Shown: positions 1-11,462, counted from the first letter of the stretch. The stretch: DNA of 64,000 nucleotides from Hypoxylon rubiginosum (GCA_902806565.1 CADCXA010000031.1:1364001-1428000); one strand, 5' to 3'. A program made the numbers and translations. Notes: generated from the sequence alone by a model not told the origin.

Positions 1-1806
1 TTGGATCAACGCAGTGTTGCGCAGGAACTCATGTAATAGATCGAGATCTCGCTCGGCTACCGAAGTGCTTCTCGTGGTGCGGTGTGCCACGATAAATAAT
101 CGTGACTGATTCGCTTGTTTAAGCGGAAGTGTTTCACGGTTGTTACCGCTATATGTTGTACATAAGGTTCTATCGGTTAATTTAAGCCGGCGATCCTTAG
201 CCCGGAACGCGCAGCCTAGCCGGTGTGGATAGTTGCTGACCGGCTGTCGTAAGCAGCATATCTCATGTTTCACTTGAGTCTTCGGGTTCGAATCTACAGG
301 CTCTGCTCAAGGCCTGGCCAGGCTTAATCCTGCAGCATTCCGTTATGGCGCGAAACTAGATGATCATCATAACGTAAACTTTCTCCTTATGACCTCGTCC
401 ATTATTTCGAGATTTGCAACCTTTTGGTGCCGCCAACCCCTATTCGGTACCTCATCGCTTAGTTCAGTCGCAAGTAATTCAAGCAGTGTACACCAAGTTA
501 GAACATCATGTACCTAGGTATACTAGGTACCTACCTGGGTAGGCATCTTAGGCACTTGGAATGTCTTCCCAAGTCCGTGGTTTGATTAGTGGCGTTGCGA
601 ATGAAGCAACAACCTTCTAATGGCAAGCATCTAAGCTATCGTGCGAGTACCGTATGTATGGGTACTTCCTTGATTTCACCAATTGTCTGCTACTTCATTT
701 ACTTCATCATCTATATTCTAGCACTAGCATCGAGCTGGTAGTCATGCATATAGCGTGGGCCGTAGAAACCCGGACCTAGTGATAAAATAGAGCGCGAAAA
801 GGACATATGTAGTCTCGAATACATACACTAAATGCTAGCTTGGATTTAATACGGTAGTGATCCAACCATATGATAGATTCGTGCGTCCGGGCTAACAGCG
901 ACATGGCTAACAGCGGCGCGGGTGTCTCTGCTGACTAACCTCCTGGCTCTCATGCGTCATCACCTTATTGCTCCGTTTTGGCCTCGGCGCTTTGGCCCTA
1001 CTTAACGAACCGTTAAAAGAAGAAAGCCTCCAGGAGAAACTGCGCAAGGTTATTTATACATACCTGACATAGCCACTGTATATATTCTCACACTTTAGAG
1101 ACTATATTCTATCTTTTCCTTGTTCCTTCTCCAGTCTAGTAATAGACAGCATGTTGGCCCTTTCGTAACTGTTGTCATTCAAGCCTGAAGGTTGTCCGTT
1201 ACGGGTAAGAGAGTATTACCATTAAACATTAAAGTTACAGTATCTAGCGATGCTTAATGGTAATACTCTTAATACATTCACAGTTTCAGCTTATGTCTTC
1301 TATTCACCGAATATTTGCTGCTCTGACACTGTAGTATCAAGAGTCTTTAGATATCACATGCAAGAACACAGCCAATACGTTAATCAAGTACTGACACACC
1401 ACTACATTATTTGCCGATGATAGCCATTGCCATCTTCAAGTAGCAGCATCCCCGGGATCGTTGCCCAATAGTGACTTTCCGTCAATATAAGGCTGCATAT
1501 CCCGAACAAATACCTGCCGCAACTACCCTCACTCCCACCTAGGATTTTCTCATGTTATTTATTACATGTTTTTTAAATCATTCACACATCCCATATATGT
1601 AAAGAACTTGACCCATCTTTAATTCTGAAGAAGAGAAAAAAACTTGCCCTTCCTAAATAAGGACATTCACAGTCTACGAGTAAGTCTGACACCCAGAAGA
1701 AGTACACCTCACGCTAATGGCTTCCATAGCCAACGGTTAAAGGAGAAATCGAGGCTTCCCGTGCATTTGAATTTCCTCCACATCGCTTAGGTTCAAGAGG
1801 CCCGTC
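1..1806. other. Left-edge gap, AT-rich, no gene recognised
   Basis: No open frame with recognisable protein character was found on either strand. The stretch holds one ACCTAGGT/AGGTACCT palindrome pair near 512-532 and a perfect 16-bp inverted repeat at 1210-1269, both listed separately. A TTCGAAT-like string near 290 does not fold into a tRNA T-arm. Confidence 0.6.
1210..1269. repeat. Perfect 16-bp inverted repeat (hairpin)
   Basis: The arm AGAGTATTACCATTAA at 1210-1225 is matched exactly by its reverse complement at 1254-1269, with a 28-nt spacer. The next outer pair does not match, so the arms end sharply. It may be a hairpin or the compact remnant of a small terminal-inverted-repeat element. 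No flanking coding sequence supports a transposase. Confidence 0.7.
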
Positions 1807-2001
1807 ATGACGACATGTTCTTCGTGTGCAGGGAGCGGGCAATTGACCTGGATGTTCGTTAAATGTGTCTGCAATCCAGCTGGCACTACAGATGTGAAGA
1901 CAAATTGCGCGCAATGTCCATCAACAAGTCCGGGTTGGCAGGTACAGACCTTGAACAAACCAAGGCAGTGCACAGCATGCGACGGTAGTGGTCGATGGTA
2001 G
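1807..2001 (+). CDS. Micro-protein with DnaJ-like CxxCxGxG zinc motifs
   Basis: This is a 64-aa intronless frame. CSSCAGSGQ near residues 4-12 and CTACDGSG near 55-62 match the CxxCxGxG repeats of the DnaJ central zinc-binding region, and a CNPAG and a CAQC lie between them. Eight cysteines in 64 residues suggest one or two small zinc clusters. There is no J domain and no signal peptide, so a chaperone adaptor or metal-binding role is inference. The reading frame stops at tag-tag and another open frame begins nine bases later. The opposite strand also carries open frames here, but they lack the paired motif. It could be an unrecognised exon of a larger gene. Confidence 0.5.
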   Translation: MTTCSSCAGSGQLTWMFVKCVCNPAGTTDVKTNCAQCPSTSPGWQVQTLNKPRQCTACDGSGRW

Positions 2002-2010
2002 TAGTCAATT

Positions 2011-2430
2011 TTGAATGAGGATACGTACTTCAACTGCAACTTCGTCGATGAGCAGACTGGAGTGCGAGTCTTGGCAAATCAAAGAGGCATGTACTTCAGA
2101 CAGTCTAAGGCATTGAGGCAGGTAAAATGCTTGAGATTTAACTATATTAGTGGGAGAAAACACGCGAGCATGGGCCCCCTATTTTCTATAGGTGGTGCTT
2201 TGCAAGGAGAAAGCAGCGAAGATGACACATTGAACAGCTACCTAACAATATCAATATTCAGCTTCATTTCTAACATAAAATGTCGTGTTACCCGAGACCA
2301 GAGTGCATTTACCTTTAGTTATTTAGGTTTCGGCCGTTTGCAAGACCTAGAATTTTCAGAAGAGACGGATTTCGAGATCAATAATGATAATTATGATAAT
2401 TACAACTGCTTGATAATATCCAACCCTTAA
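2011..2430 (+). CDS. Orphan hypothetical protein, 139 aa
   Basis: This intronless frame starts nine bases after the stop of the Cys-rich micro-protein and ends TAA at 2430. No family was recognised. The middle has alternating hydrophobic and polar residues that could form beta strands (for example LTISIFSFISNIKCRV near residues 77-92). The C-terminal quarter is acidic and Asn/Asp-rich. It has no signal peptide or clear membrane span. Base composition is lower in GC than the recognisable genes nearby, which weakens the call. It may be an exon, a young gene or a chance frame. Confidence 0.3.
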   Translation: MNEDTYFNCNFVDEQTGVRVLANQRGMYFRQSKALRQVKCLRFNYISGRKHASMGPLFSIGGALQGESSEDDTLNSYLTISIFSFISNIKCRVTRDQSAFTFSYLGFGRLQDLEFSEETDFEINNDNYDNYNCLIISNP

Positions 2431-2593
2431 GTAGTGGGTATCCAGATTTTAAACATGAATAATTCAACTTGGCAACTTCGTTACCAATACGCCTGCCTGC
2501 CTTTCATGCCTACGATGCGAAACCGTCTATTACCATATCATTCCCATTTCCGCTATCATGTATGAGCACATAAGACTACCGTGCGGATTTGTC

Positions 2594-4369
2594 TCAGGTG
2601 AAAGCCTCCCTAGAATGAATTCTATCGATGTCAAATGGATTGCCGTCATAGGTCCTAGCTCGTGAAATGGGTGCGCCGTGGGCATCACTAGTAGCCCAAG
2701 AACTAGTCCGCCTACGCGTGGAGGACAAGGTCGCCGGTTCCGCTATTCGGCTCTCAGATCCATCCACGCTGGTAGGCTTGACGCCGCCTTCAGTATCGCC
2801 AGACTCTTGCTTTTCTTCCGCAGAATCGTCCCGCTCTGACTCAGCCTGGGCGTCTTGCATCATCTTCTTCATGAAAGCAGCAGACTGCGCCGCGAATTTA
2901 CATTTCTCTCGGATCGACGCTCCGTACTTGTAGAAGAGGAAGGGAAACGGAACGCACGCGAGCGCTAGAAAAGCTGGAATAGTCGACGCCCAGTGTATTC
3001 CGAGATTGTTGTACATGTAAGTCGTGAACAGAGGGAAGGCTGCGCCGAATAGTGACCGCAAGACGGAGTTCGCTGCTAAGACCGACGCAGCGAAGATGGT
3101 ATATGAATCGATGAGGTAGTTCATGATGCTCAAAAAGACCAAAACCATTCCGAACCCGAACGGGGCCCCAGCTATGATGCTGACGATCCAGTGGATATGA
3201 GGATAATTGGTCCAGGCAAACCAAAATAAACCAATCGGTAGGAAAATGCTTCCTACCAAGGTCGGGGGAAGGCGAGCTTCCGGGGGAGCGAAGCCTCCGT
3301 GCCGTCCTTGGACTCTGATATACCTCTTATTATCTGGGAAGGTGTATATGATGGCGAAGAGCATTCCGACTAATATTCCTAGAAAAGCAAGTCCACCTAT
3401 TCCTGCGCTCCATCCCCGGCCCCGTTGGTATACGATCGGGAACGCGGCGAAAAGCATGTATAGAGTTCCGTAGATGATAGCCATGTAGAGAGATAGGAGG
3501 AAGACGATGGGTTCCTTGAAGAGTAGGATCCAAGGCCTCGAAAGAGCAATCTTGAATGACTCGGCCAACGACATGCGCCCCTGGTCTCGGTCGATCATGC
3601 TGAGGTAGTGTTTTCCGGTCATCTTCGATAACTTGGCTGCACGTTGGCGCAGTAGGACCGGGGCGTAGGTCTCTGGGACGAGAAGGCTGCCCAGTATCCA
3701 CAAGGTGCCCGAAAACGCGGCTAAGAAGCCCATCACCCATCTCCAACCAGCACTCTCACCGAGGAAACCGCCGATGATGGGGCCGAGGACGGGGCCGAGG
3801 AAAGGAGCGGCCGCGAATATGGCCATGGCCTGGCCTCGCTGCGAGGCCGGGAACATGTCGGCGATAACGCCGCCCGCGTTGGTCAGCGGCGACGAGCCGA
3901 ACGCACCGGCGAAGAAGCGGAGAATGATCAACGTCCACGAGTTCTGGGCGGCAGTACACGCAGCGTTGAATGCGGTCAGGGCGCCGTAGGTCCCGAAAAA
4001 GAGAACCTGCCGGCCGAACAGCTCGCTCAGCGGCGCCCACAGGAGAGGCCCGATGGCAAACCCGAGGACGAAGAGCGACACACCCAAGATGGCCACCTCC
4101 TGGCTGATGCTAAACTGAGCCATGATCTCGGCTATGCCGCCTGAATAGGCCGACGATACGAGGGCGACGGAGAGGGTGGCGAAGGCGACGACGCCGGTAA
4201 TGAGCCATTTTTTGCCGTCGCTGAAGTTCATCGGATTCCTGGGGTCGTGAGGAAGCCATACGACGAGATACGGATCCGCTTCCGTCCCGGACCCTTGGTA
4301 TTCGTAGTTTCTAACTGCTGGGGTAATACCGGCCTGATCCACGACCAGGCGCCAATGAGATAAACTCAT
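2594..4369 (-). CDS. DHA1-type MFS multidrug/polyamine-like transporter
   Basis: This intronless 591-aa protein is full length for the 12-span DHA1 drug:proton antiporters. A cytosolic N-terminus leads to PHDPRNPMNFSDGKKW just before span 1. The loop 2-3 signature APLSELFGRQ and the motif-C-like GPVLGPIIGG lie in the first half. A long central loop follows span 6 (VPETYAPVLLRQRAAKL), and the second half ends near FLFYKYG. The C-terminal tail is hydrophilic and Ser/Glu-rich. The relatives export polyamines, azoles and fungal metabolites across the plasma membrane; the substrate here is unknown. It is divergent from an intact P450 about 1.3 kb away, a layout common in metabolite clusters. The start at 4369 gives the normal N-terminus. 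No break is seen. Confidence 0.9.
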   Translation of the reverse strand: MSLSHWRLVVDQAGITPAVRNYEYQGSGTEADPYLVVWLPHDPRNPMNFSDGKKWLITGVVAFATLSVALVSSAYSGGIAEIMAQFSISQEVAILGVSLFVLGFAIGPLLWAPLSELFGRQVLFFGTYGALTAFNAACTAAQNSWTLIILRFFAGAFGSSPLTNAGGVIADMFPASQRGQAMAIFAAAPFLGPVLGPIIGGFLGESAGWRWVMGFLAAFSGTLWILGSLLVPETYAPVLLRQRAAKLSKMTGKHYLSMIDRDQGRMSLAESFKIALSRPWILLFKEPIVFLLSLYMAIIYGTLYMLFAAFPIVYQRGRGWSAGIGGLAFLGILVGMLFAIIYTFPDNKRYIRVQGRHGGFAPPEARLPPTLVGSIFLPIGLFWFAWTNYPHIHWIVSIIAGAPFGFGMVLVFLSIMNYLIDSYTIFAASVLAANSVLRSLFGAAFPLFTTYMYNNLGIHWASTIPAFLALACVPFPFLFYKYGASIREKCKFAAQSAAFMKKMMQDAQAESERDDSAEEKQESGDTEGGVKPTSVDGSESRIAEPATLSSTRRRTSSWATSDAHGAPISRARTYDGNPFDIDRIHSREAFT

Positions 4370-5664
4370 TCCCGCTTTCGGTCGACGTTCTCGGATGCGC
4401 GGTTGACGTTGTGGTTGTATGCTAGGGATCGATTTTGGAGAGTTATTGGCGCGCGAGGCGCATCGGCGAGAAAAGGAGGTACGTGCAAGGGGGAAAATAA
4501 CCTAGGAACAGGCTGCATTCGGGAATGTGCCGGGTGGGCAGCGGTTTTAATTGTTTTACTCAAGAAAAAACAGACACAGACGGGATCCAGAATTCCGGTA
4601 ATTATGATGAAATACGCGTAGTGGATTCTATGTGCGTCCATATTGCTCGTCTCCATAGCTAAGGCGACTACTTCGTATTAGTGCAACCAGAGTTCTCGCA
4701 CCATCCGAGCCGGTTACTCCGGGCAAGGTATCTATAAAAACCCGTAGGCCGAGAGTAAGCATAGCATCCTTTTCGATACCTTGGGTGGATATGTACTACA
4801 TCGTATAGGATGCTACTATATACCTACTATTCTTATGCCCCGGAACTGCCCGGACACATGACCAATGTCACCCATCGGATGTAGGCCGATCCGGCAGCGG
4901 TTATGCACTGAATAAACCGGTGGAGACCGCTGAATCAGCGGCGGGGCCGCCCCGAGTCGCACAGGCTGGCAGGAGCAGCATCGGTAATCCATACCCTTTT
5001 CAGATCATTCAACGCGAGTGGTTAAACCCGAGCCGGGATAATTTTGGTATGGGTTTCGCTGCTGTATCTAGTCCCGTTGACCGATGTCTGATGACTTACA
5101 GTAATTGCGTGGATTTTAGCTAAAGTTTGTACAATCCGCGATGAACCACGACCCGGGAATAATATTTTAGGTATTCCGTACATATATTCAGTGCTAAATA
5201 TACAAAGTTGTTAAAGTCAACAATATTCAATTCATTTTCCATTCCAGCAAATAGACGTGTCATTCAACTTTCAGAACCCAGATGGAATTTATGCATCACA
5301 GTTATTTCCGCACGATAGTCTACGGGATACAAATGAGAAAGAAGGCGAATCCCGTAGGTCCGTCCAATAAGGTCCCGTTCCGTGTTACGGATTATTCACA
5401 TTGGAGTCAAGACTGAAGATGTCTCAGGCACTGACTCGGCTGCAACAGCGGCAGAAGTTGTATAGCATCATTGGTGGCTATATTGTATTACTACTACACG
5501 GTGCGGGGATTCATGTACTTAGGTGTTCATACGTATAAGATCGAGGTCCTCGGTCGGAGGTGGCTTTTATATAGTTTAAATGCTACTGGCTCCTATCTTC
5601 TGGCGTGCAAGCTAACTGTTATATTCTCTAACTTCCTCAACACGTTCCAGAATTTTGCCATACT
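4370..5664. other. Divergent promoter region between MFS and P450 genes
   Basis: About 1.3 kb lies between the two divergent starts. It is AT-rich and no protein-like frame was found. A TATAAAAA string at 4733-4740 reads on the + strand but is far from the P450 start. Nothing else could be assigned. Confidence 0.5.
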
Positions 5665-7435
5665 ATGGACGACACACTAAGATCTCTCTGGGCGCAGCGT
5701 CCTATCGACCTACCTCGTCTAGGGGTAACCATTATTGTCTGGGTACGTGCTCGAACTAATATCTGAAAAATTTTATGATCAATACCTCAAGACCTAACAC
5801 TTATGATAGGTGGCGGCATTTTTTGCTATTAAAGTTTCTATTCGTATCTTCTACAACGTCTTCCTACACCCTCTTCGCAAGTTCCCCGGTCCACTGGTCG
5901 GTCGAGCGACCCATCTCTGGAGAGCCATTAAGATCCAGTCAGGAGATCTGCCACAGACGGTGAAGAAACTCCACGACATATACGGCCCGGTAGTCCGCAT
6001 CGCGCCCGACGAACTCTCCTTTATCGAATCGCAAGCATGGAAAGACATATACGGACACCACGGTTCCTACGAGATGGCTAAAAACCCAAAGCTCTATAGT
6101 CCTCAGGGCAAATACCAACCCGATACCATCATCTCGGCAGACCGCGAGCATCATACCATGCTGCGGCGACAGCTGGCTCACGGCTTCTCGGAGCGCTCCA
6201 TGCAAGCTCAGGAGCCTGTCATACGCGAGTATGTCGATCTACTAATGTGTCGACTTGAAGAGCACTCTAACAACGGCCGGAACCCTCTCAACATGACCTC
6301 CTGGTTCAACTTTGCCACATTCGATATAATCGGAAATCTTGGGTTTGGGAACGATTTTGGTTGCCTGGAAAAATCATATTACCATCCTTGGGTCAAGGCA
6401 ATCACCCATAACCTGAAGAATATCGCAACCATGAGAACCCTTGTGCATTTCGTCCCCTCATATTTCCTGTATTTCCTAGTTCAGGTCGGCGTACTGAAGG
6501 GAAGAAAGGATTTCGTGAATTACTCCAAGGATATGATGCGGAAACGCCAAGCCCTGGAGGTCGAGAGACCAGACCTCATCGAGGGTCTGCTGAAGAAGAA
6601 AGACGTTTTGGTGAGTGAATGAAATGTGTATCTCGATAAAGTGGTGAATACTGATGCCGTGAAAGACGGAAACAGAACTTGCATTGAATGCATCTGTTCT
6701 CATACTCGCCGGTTCAGAGACTACAGCCACACTGCTAAGCGGGGCGGCTTTCTTGATAGGATCGAACAGCGACGTCTTGGCGAAGCTAACTCACGAGGTG
6801 CGATCCTCATTCAGCAGCGAGGACGAAATCACCTTGACCTCAGTGAACAAACTGAACTATATGCTGGCATGTCTCAACGAAACATTGAGACAATATCCTC
6901 CGGTTCCCATTAGTTTGCCGAGGGTTGTGCCGAAGGGAGGACATGAAATTGCCGGCCATTGGGTACCAGAAGATGTGAGTACATGAGTTAAATTAACTGA
7001 TCAAAATAGGGAGCTGACGGAGTTGCTGTGTAGACCGTAGTGGGCGTTTGGCAGCAAGCAGCAAATTACAGCGAAACGAATTTCACCAAGCCTGAGGAGT
7101 TCCATCCAGAGCGATTTCTAGGCGATGAGGCGTTCTATAAAGACGACCTCGCCGCGATGCAGCCGTTCTCCGTCGGGCCCAGAAACTGCATCGGAAGGAA
7201 GTAAGCAAGCAAGCCCAAGCCGACCTCCGGAATGACGTTGGCAACTCACTGACCTTGTCTCCATTCTAGCCTGGCATATGCAGAGATGCGACTCATTCTC
7301 GCTCGGATTCTCTACAAGTTTGACCTTGAACTTGCACCCGAAGCTCGAGATTGGATCAAGACCCAAAAAGTCTACACGCTCTGGGACAAGCCGAAATTGC
7401 CCGTATACCTCAAGCCGATTAAGACTAGTGCTTGA
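5665..7435 (+). CDS. Cytochrome P450 monooxygenase, five exons
   Basis: Joining 5665-5742, 5810-6610, 6666-6974, 7034-7200 and 7270-7435 gives 506 aa in frame, with GT-AG introns of 55-69 bp. A hydrophobic membrane anchor leads to LHPLRKFPGP (proline hinge). AGSETTATLL is the I-helix, with ETLR as the K-helix ExxR. PERFLGD follows, then the heme loop FSVGPRNCIGRN with the ligand Cys, and it ends KTQKVYTLWDKPKL. This is the ER-bound class II P450 type of the isotrichodermin C-15 hydroxylase-like group, acting on small hydrophobic metabolites with O2 and NADPH-P450 reductase. The substrate is unknown. The start gives a 26-residue first exon in phase 0. All key motifs are intact. A second P450, broken, lies at 34.9-35.7 kb. 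Confidence 0.9.
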
Positions 7436-8389
7436 CTTTGATACTTTATGCATGAGACTCACTGTCATCACTTCAGAATGCAAGATACAGAGAGTAATGG
7501 AGATATTAACAAATTGAAAAAGCAAATGAGATTGATACTAGTATTCCATAGTTGGAAGAGTTAACGAGTTGATTTGAATTGAATCCATGGGCTTGTCTGC
7601 CTAATTTTCTTATTAGGATCAGGGGTAACTTAATGGGTAGTCTAACTCCTTACCAAGTATAAAAAGGTGCAATCAGAATAACAGTACGTACAAAGAAAAT
7701 GAATATTGTTACCGTGCCACGACCACCAGCTAAGACGACATAGTGCGTGCTGTGAAGAATTGTTTTCTTATGCTGGTACGACGGCCCATGCTGGGTCGAT
7801 GATCTTTAGGATAGCGAGGCAACTGGTTTCTTACGACATAACCTGTCATTCCACAAGTGGTTTGAATTATATTGATTTTGGTAAATCATTTGAATCATCT
7901 GGTTAAAAAGACTTCAATTGCTAGGTTAGAAAGTAAGGCTGTCTCAGGTGCCTATCGGGCAAACTGATCTCATTCCCTGGAAGCCCAGTTAGAGTAGAAC
8001 CATGTAGCTTAGTAGATGATGAATTTCAGTAGGGTTAAATATGCTAGCTGATCTGGTGTTCGGTCACCTAGGTAGCGAAGCCGGCCAACTAATATTAGTT
8101 GCCCGAAATAAAAATGACATCTTTCGGAGCTGGGATTTGGGTACGATTTCGGGGTTTTATTTTGTTTTTAAATTTTTTTCTTAGTGAAAGAATATTTCAC
8201 CTTTTTTATTTTTACATTGATAAATTCAGATTTTTAACAAAAGTAATAAAGGCCGCAACGAAAACAATCCTCAACCCCTATTCCCAAGTAAAACTTCTCT
8301 CTTGCTCTCTAACCATCCATATCGTCTAAGATGCGACGTTTTTAGCACAATAGACACTCCTATCCAGGCTCATTGAGGTGCGCTTTTGT
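7436..8389. other. Intergenic, 3' ends of P450 and small secreted gene
   Basis: AT-rich, no supported gene. It contains one ACCTAGGT copy at 8066-8073. The flanking genes converge on it, so it should hold both 3' UTRs. Confidence 0.5.
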
Positions 8390-8973
8390 TCACAGTGACT
8401 CAAACTTAGCCTTCAGCTGGTTAAACTCGCTGCTCGAGAGACCGGCGTACTCCAAGCAGTCGTCCCCACAGGCATACGGGACAGTACCCGTGCCGTCGAA
8501 CCAAGGGGCGGCCGAGATGCAAGGGTAAGGGATTCCGGTGATGGTGATTTCTAGATAACCTCATTAGTCTCTCTCTCTCTCTCTTCGTTGCCACCACCCG
8601 CGAAAACCAACAGGGGAGGGAATCTCTTTCAACCGGCACACTTACTCTTGCTGCTCTGGTAGCCTTTGACGGTGATGTAGGCCCCGTTCAGAGCGTTGCA
8701 GCAGTTCTGGATGACGTTCTCGGGGACGCCATTAGGTGTGGGCATGCAGCTAGCGCGGCCCTCGAGTTGGGAGTCGGTCACAAACTCGGCCTCGAAGGTA
8801 AAGCCTTCCGAGCCGAAGTCGCGTTTTCTACCGAACCAGTACACTCCTGCGCCAGCGATTGCTCCCGCAATCTCCGCAATTATTGGGATGAGCGCGACCA
8901 CTGGTGCCGGGCAGCTCTGCAGTAGCGAGTACGCGGCCAGTATGCCGGCGGCAGTTGCGGTTTTGTACTGCAT
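8390..8973 (-). CDS. Small secreted cysteine-containing protein (effector-like)
   Basis: Exons 8646-8973 and 8390-8550 (transcript order) join in frame across a 95-bp GT-AG intron to give 162 aa. The N-terminus has a hydrophobic stretch typical of a signal peptide (ILAAYSLLQ, cleavage likely around residues 18-27). A glycine/alanine-rich hydrophobic segment follows (IAEIAGAIAGAGVYWFG, near 32-48), then the basic RKR. The rest is soluble, with cysteines in SCMPTPNG, NCCNALNG, PYPCISAAPW and ACGDDCLEY, suggesting disulfides. No family was recognised. The intron carries a CT microsatellite on the + strand. The choice of acceptor rests on the second exon reading through to a clean TGA with Cys/Trp/Tyr-rich sequence. 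Confidence 0.7.
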
Positions 8974-9806
8974 CTTGAGTTTTTCTTGAAGGGGGGGGGA
9001 GGGGGGGTTAGGTTGTTGGATGAAGAAGAGTGATGCTTGCGCTAGACGGCCTGCTGTTTGGGCTGGAATTGGAAGCGAATGGGACGATAGTTGTTTTGAA
9101 GTCTTGATGCTGTTGCCTCTGGAGAATGAGTAGGTAGCGTATGGAAAAGGGGCGGGTCGTGGGACTTACTTATAGACTTTAGGCTCGTCTACCTCAAGGA
9201 GAGCTGTCTGGAAAGGCTAGGATCCTTTTGTCAAGTCCTATATCGGGCGAATACATGACCTGACATTGTGCTCGCATGACCTTGCGACATGGAAATAACC
9301 AGACTTGGCGACCAACCACCACCATCACCGCCGCCAAGAATGTGTAAACATCTCATCCTCGCTTGATCTATAATTCAAATTTAGCTAGGAGGATACTATG
9401 CCACGGCTGCATAGGTATTGAAAGCGGAAATGGCTGACATCAGCCACTTCCACTTGGCACCCCGTCAGCTCTCGTGAAGCAGGCTGAGGCGGCTCTGTGT
9501 GGTCGCCCTCGACGCCAAGATGCCGAAATCATTTCACAACTCGAAAAAATGTTTCCATTAGGCAGGAGGGTAAGCGTTACCAATCAAGAAGTCTATTCTA
9601 TGCTCCCTGCTATAGCCTATAGCCCCATATCCGCCTCCTGAGATCTTGGCTTTTTATTTTCTATTTTTATGTATCATCCCGTATCAGATTTAAGAACAAT
9701 GTTGAAAATTTTCCAAGAATCCACTGATATTAAGTGCTTCCAAGGGCAGGTCGATTGTTTAGCCTTTTTTTCGTTTCTATGAAAGTATCAAGTCCTTGGC
9801 AATAAC
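8974..9806. other. Divergent promoter region
   Basis: It separates the secreted-protein gene (-) and the acyltransferase gene (+). A G-run near 8990-9007 lies just upstream of the secreted-protein start, and a TATAAGTA-like string reads on the - strand near 9166-9173. No gene was seen. Confidence 0.4.
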
Positions 9807-10994
9807 ATGATCAACTTACTACCCGTGTCTGTCTTGAAAGTTATGGAACCAGTCATACTATACGTCTTAGCCGTCGGGCTAGTATTCTTCGGCCTCTTCC
9901 TCCAGAAGCGCAAGCGAAAATTCCTATTGGTTCCAATATGGGCATTGCTCGGAAAATCATTTTGGGAGATCCATCACTTGCTCTGGATTCCTGGCCTTGG
10001 TTTTCAGTTTGGCATGCTGGATATCATAACCGTTTTCTGTGCCCCATTGGTCCTGAATTCGTTAGAGAAACCCTTGGTTTTCTACGAAAGGGATACTTGG
10101 ACCGGGAGCTTATGGACGGCCTACAAGCTATGTAACAACCCAAGAATGCTTCCCGTCAATTTACCCGGAGCAAACAAAGGTTCAATCAAGACAAACAGAA
10201 ACCGTCTTTTCTTCATGGGGTTCCGGACATTCAAAGTAGCTGTTCTGTTCGGCTCCAAAGCGGCTCTCAAGGTTGCCATGGAAGTCGTGTTTGGGAGACT
10301 CCTTATCGTCGAAATATCTCCATCTAGAGAACCCATGATACGGCGTTTGATCTCGGGCCAGTTAACATCACGCGACCTTCTACTTCGGATATTCACGACA
10401 GTATACTGGCTTATCGAGACGGTGGCGCAGTTAGAGCTAGGCCATCTCCTACTCGCCATCGTCTTTGTCGTTCTCCTGCGCTTCGATCTACCGGAGGAAT
10501 GGCCGCCTCTATTCAGTCATCCTCGCGAGGCGTACACTCTCCGGCGCTTCTGGGGTCGCTTCTGGCACCGACTTTTATCACCTTCCGTTGCGACATGGGG
10601 CCGCGTATTTGCGGACAAGACACTATGCTCACGAGATCAAACGACAGCCAAGAATTTGGTTGTTGCATTTTTTGTGTTCACGGTGTCCGGCTTAGCCCAT
10701 ACGGCTGTCAATTGGAGGCTTGGGGAATCTGCACTTTATCGGGATCTCCTATATTTCTGGATCACCTTCTTCGCCATCAGCTTTGAAGTGGTGGTTACGA
10801 AGCTTTGGGTTCGCTTCTCTTCGAAATACTCACTGCAGTTAGTCGGTGCTGGGGTAGGGCGGACAGAGGTCTTTAGGAGAGTATTAGGTTTTGTTTGGGT
10901 TTTCGGATTCTTCATCTGGCTTACCCCTAAGCTTGTATATGCAAAGACGTATCAGTCCATGATACTTAAGGCCACTCTTAATACACGTCTGTGA
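9807..10994 (+). CDS. Wax-synthase/MBOAT-type membrane acyltransferase
   Basis: This 395-aa intronless, strongly hydrophobic protein has about seven to nine membrane spans. Near residues 233-255 PPLFSHPREAYTLRRFWGRF matches the fungal wax-synthase-like signature (W-P-LF ... T-LR-FWG-RWH). FTVSGLAHT near 293-301 carries the conserved His expected in the active site. Fungal relatives acetylate hydroxylated terpenoid or trichothecene-like intermediates in the ER using acetyl-CoA. That role here is inferred from family and from the nearby P450 and pumps. A second in-frame ATG at 9844 would remove 12 residues and also gives a plausible N-terminus. No break was seen. Confidence 0.85.
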   Translation: MINLLPVSVLKVMEPVILYVLAVGLVFFGLFLQKRKRKFLLVPIWALLGKSFWEIHHLLWIPGLGFQFGMLDIITVFCAPLVLNSLEKPLVFYERDTWTGSLWTAYKLCNNPRMLPVNLPGANKGSIKTNRNRLFFMGFRTFKVAVLFGSKAALKVAMEVVFGRLLIVEISPSREPMIRRLISGQLTSRDLLLRIFTTVYWLIETVAQLELGHLLLAIVFVVLLRFDLPEEWPPLFSHPREAYTLRRFWGRFWHRLLSPSVATWGRVFADKTLCSRDQTTAKNLVVAFFVFTVSGLAHTAVNWRLGESALYRDLLYFWITFFAISFEVVVTKLWVRFSSKYSLQLVGAGVGRTEVFRRVLGFVWVFGFFIWLTPKLVYAKTYQSMILKATLNTRL

Positions 10995-11462
10995 TAGGAC
11001 GTTTCTACCTTCAGGAATATAGAGTAACTAGTAGGGACGCTCTCTTATAGATACAGAATATTACTCGTTGGCCGTCCCAAATGTGGTACGCTTGATGTTA
11101 CGGTTCGCCGAGCATATTGAGTAGTAGAACTGCGAATAACCCACCAACCTCCTAGCGGCCATAAGTACCTTCGTGCCGAATTATGCTTTTCCGAAATTCC
11201 AGTTAGAATGAAGTGAATAAAGTACAGATGCGGGTGACCGAGCTGCTCCGCACGGGGTTTAAAAAAACCATCGCGAAAGCCGGTGCCTCGGAGTGTCATG
11301 AAGATCGTTGGCAACAAAATCGCTCCTGGAGCCGCGAAGGAAATCAATGGATTGAGGCGTTTCAGGGGCTGGGTGCACAATATCCAATCTGCTAGAGCAT
11401 TGTGCGAAGGTATCCGTAAGAATAAAATCGCTGTCGAAGTATTTAGGCGTTAGGTACCACGA
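10995..11462. other. Convergent 3' region
   Basis: It lies between the ends of the acyltransferase and bZIP genes. No supported gene or repeat was found. Confidence 0.4.

Noticed and set aside
280..310. tRNA T-arm at GGGTTCGAATC
   Set aside because: The five bases on either side of the loop do not pair.
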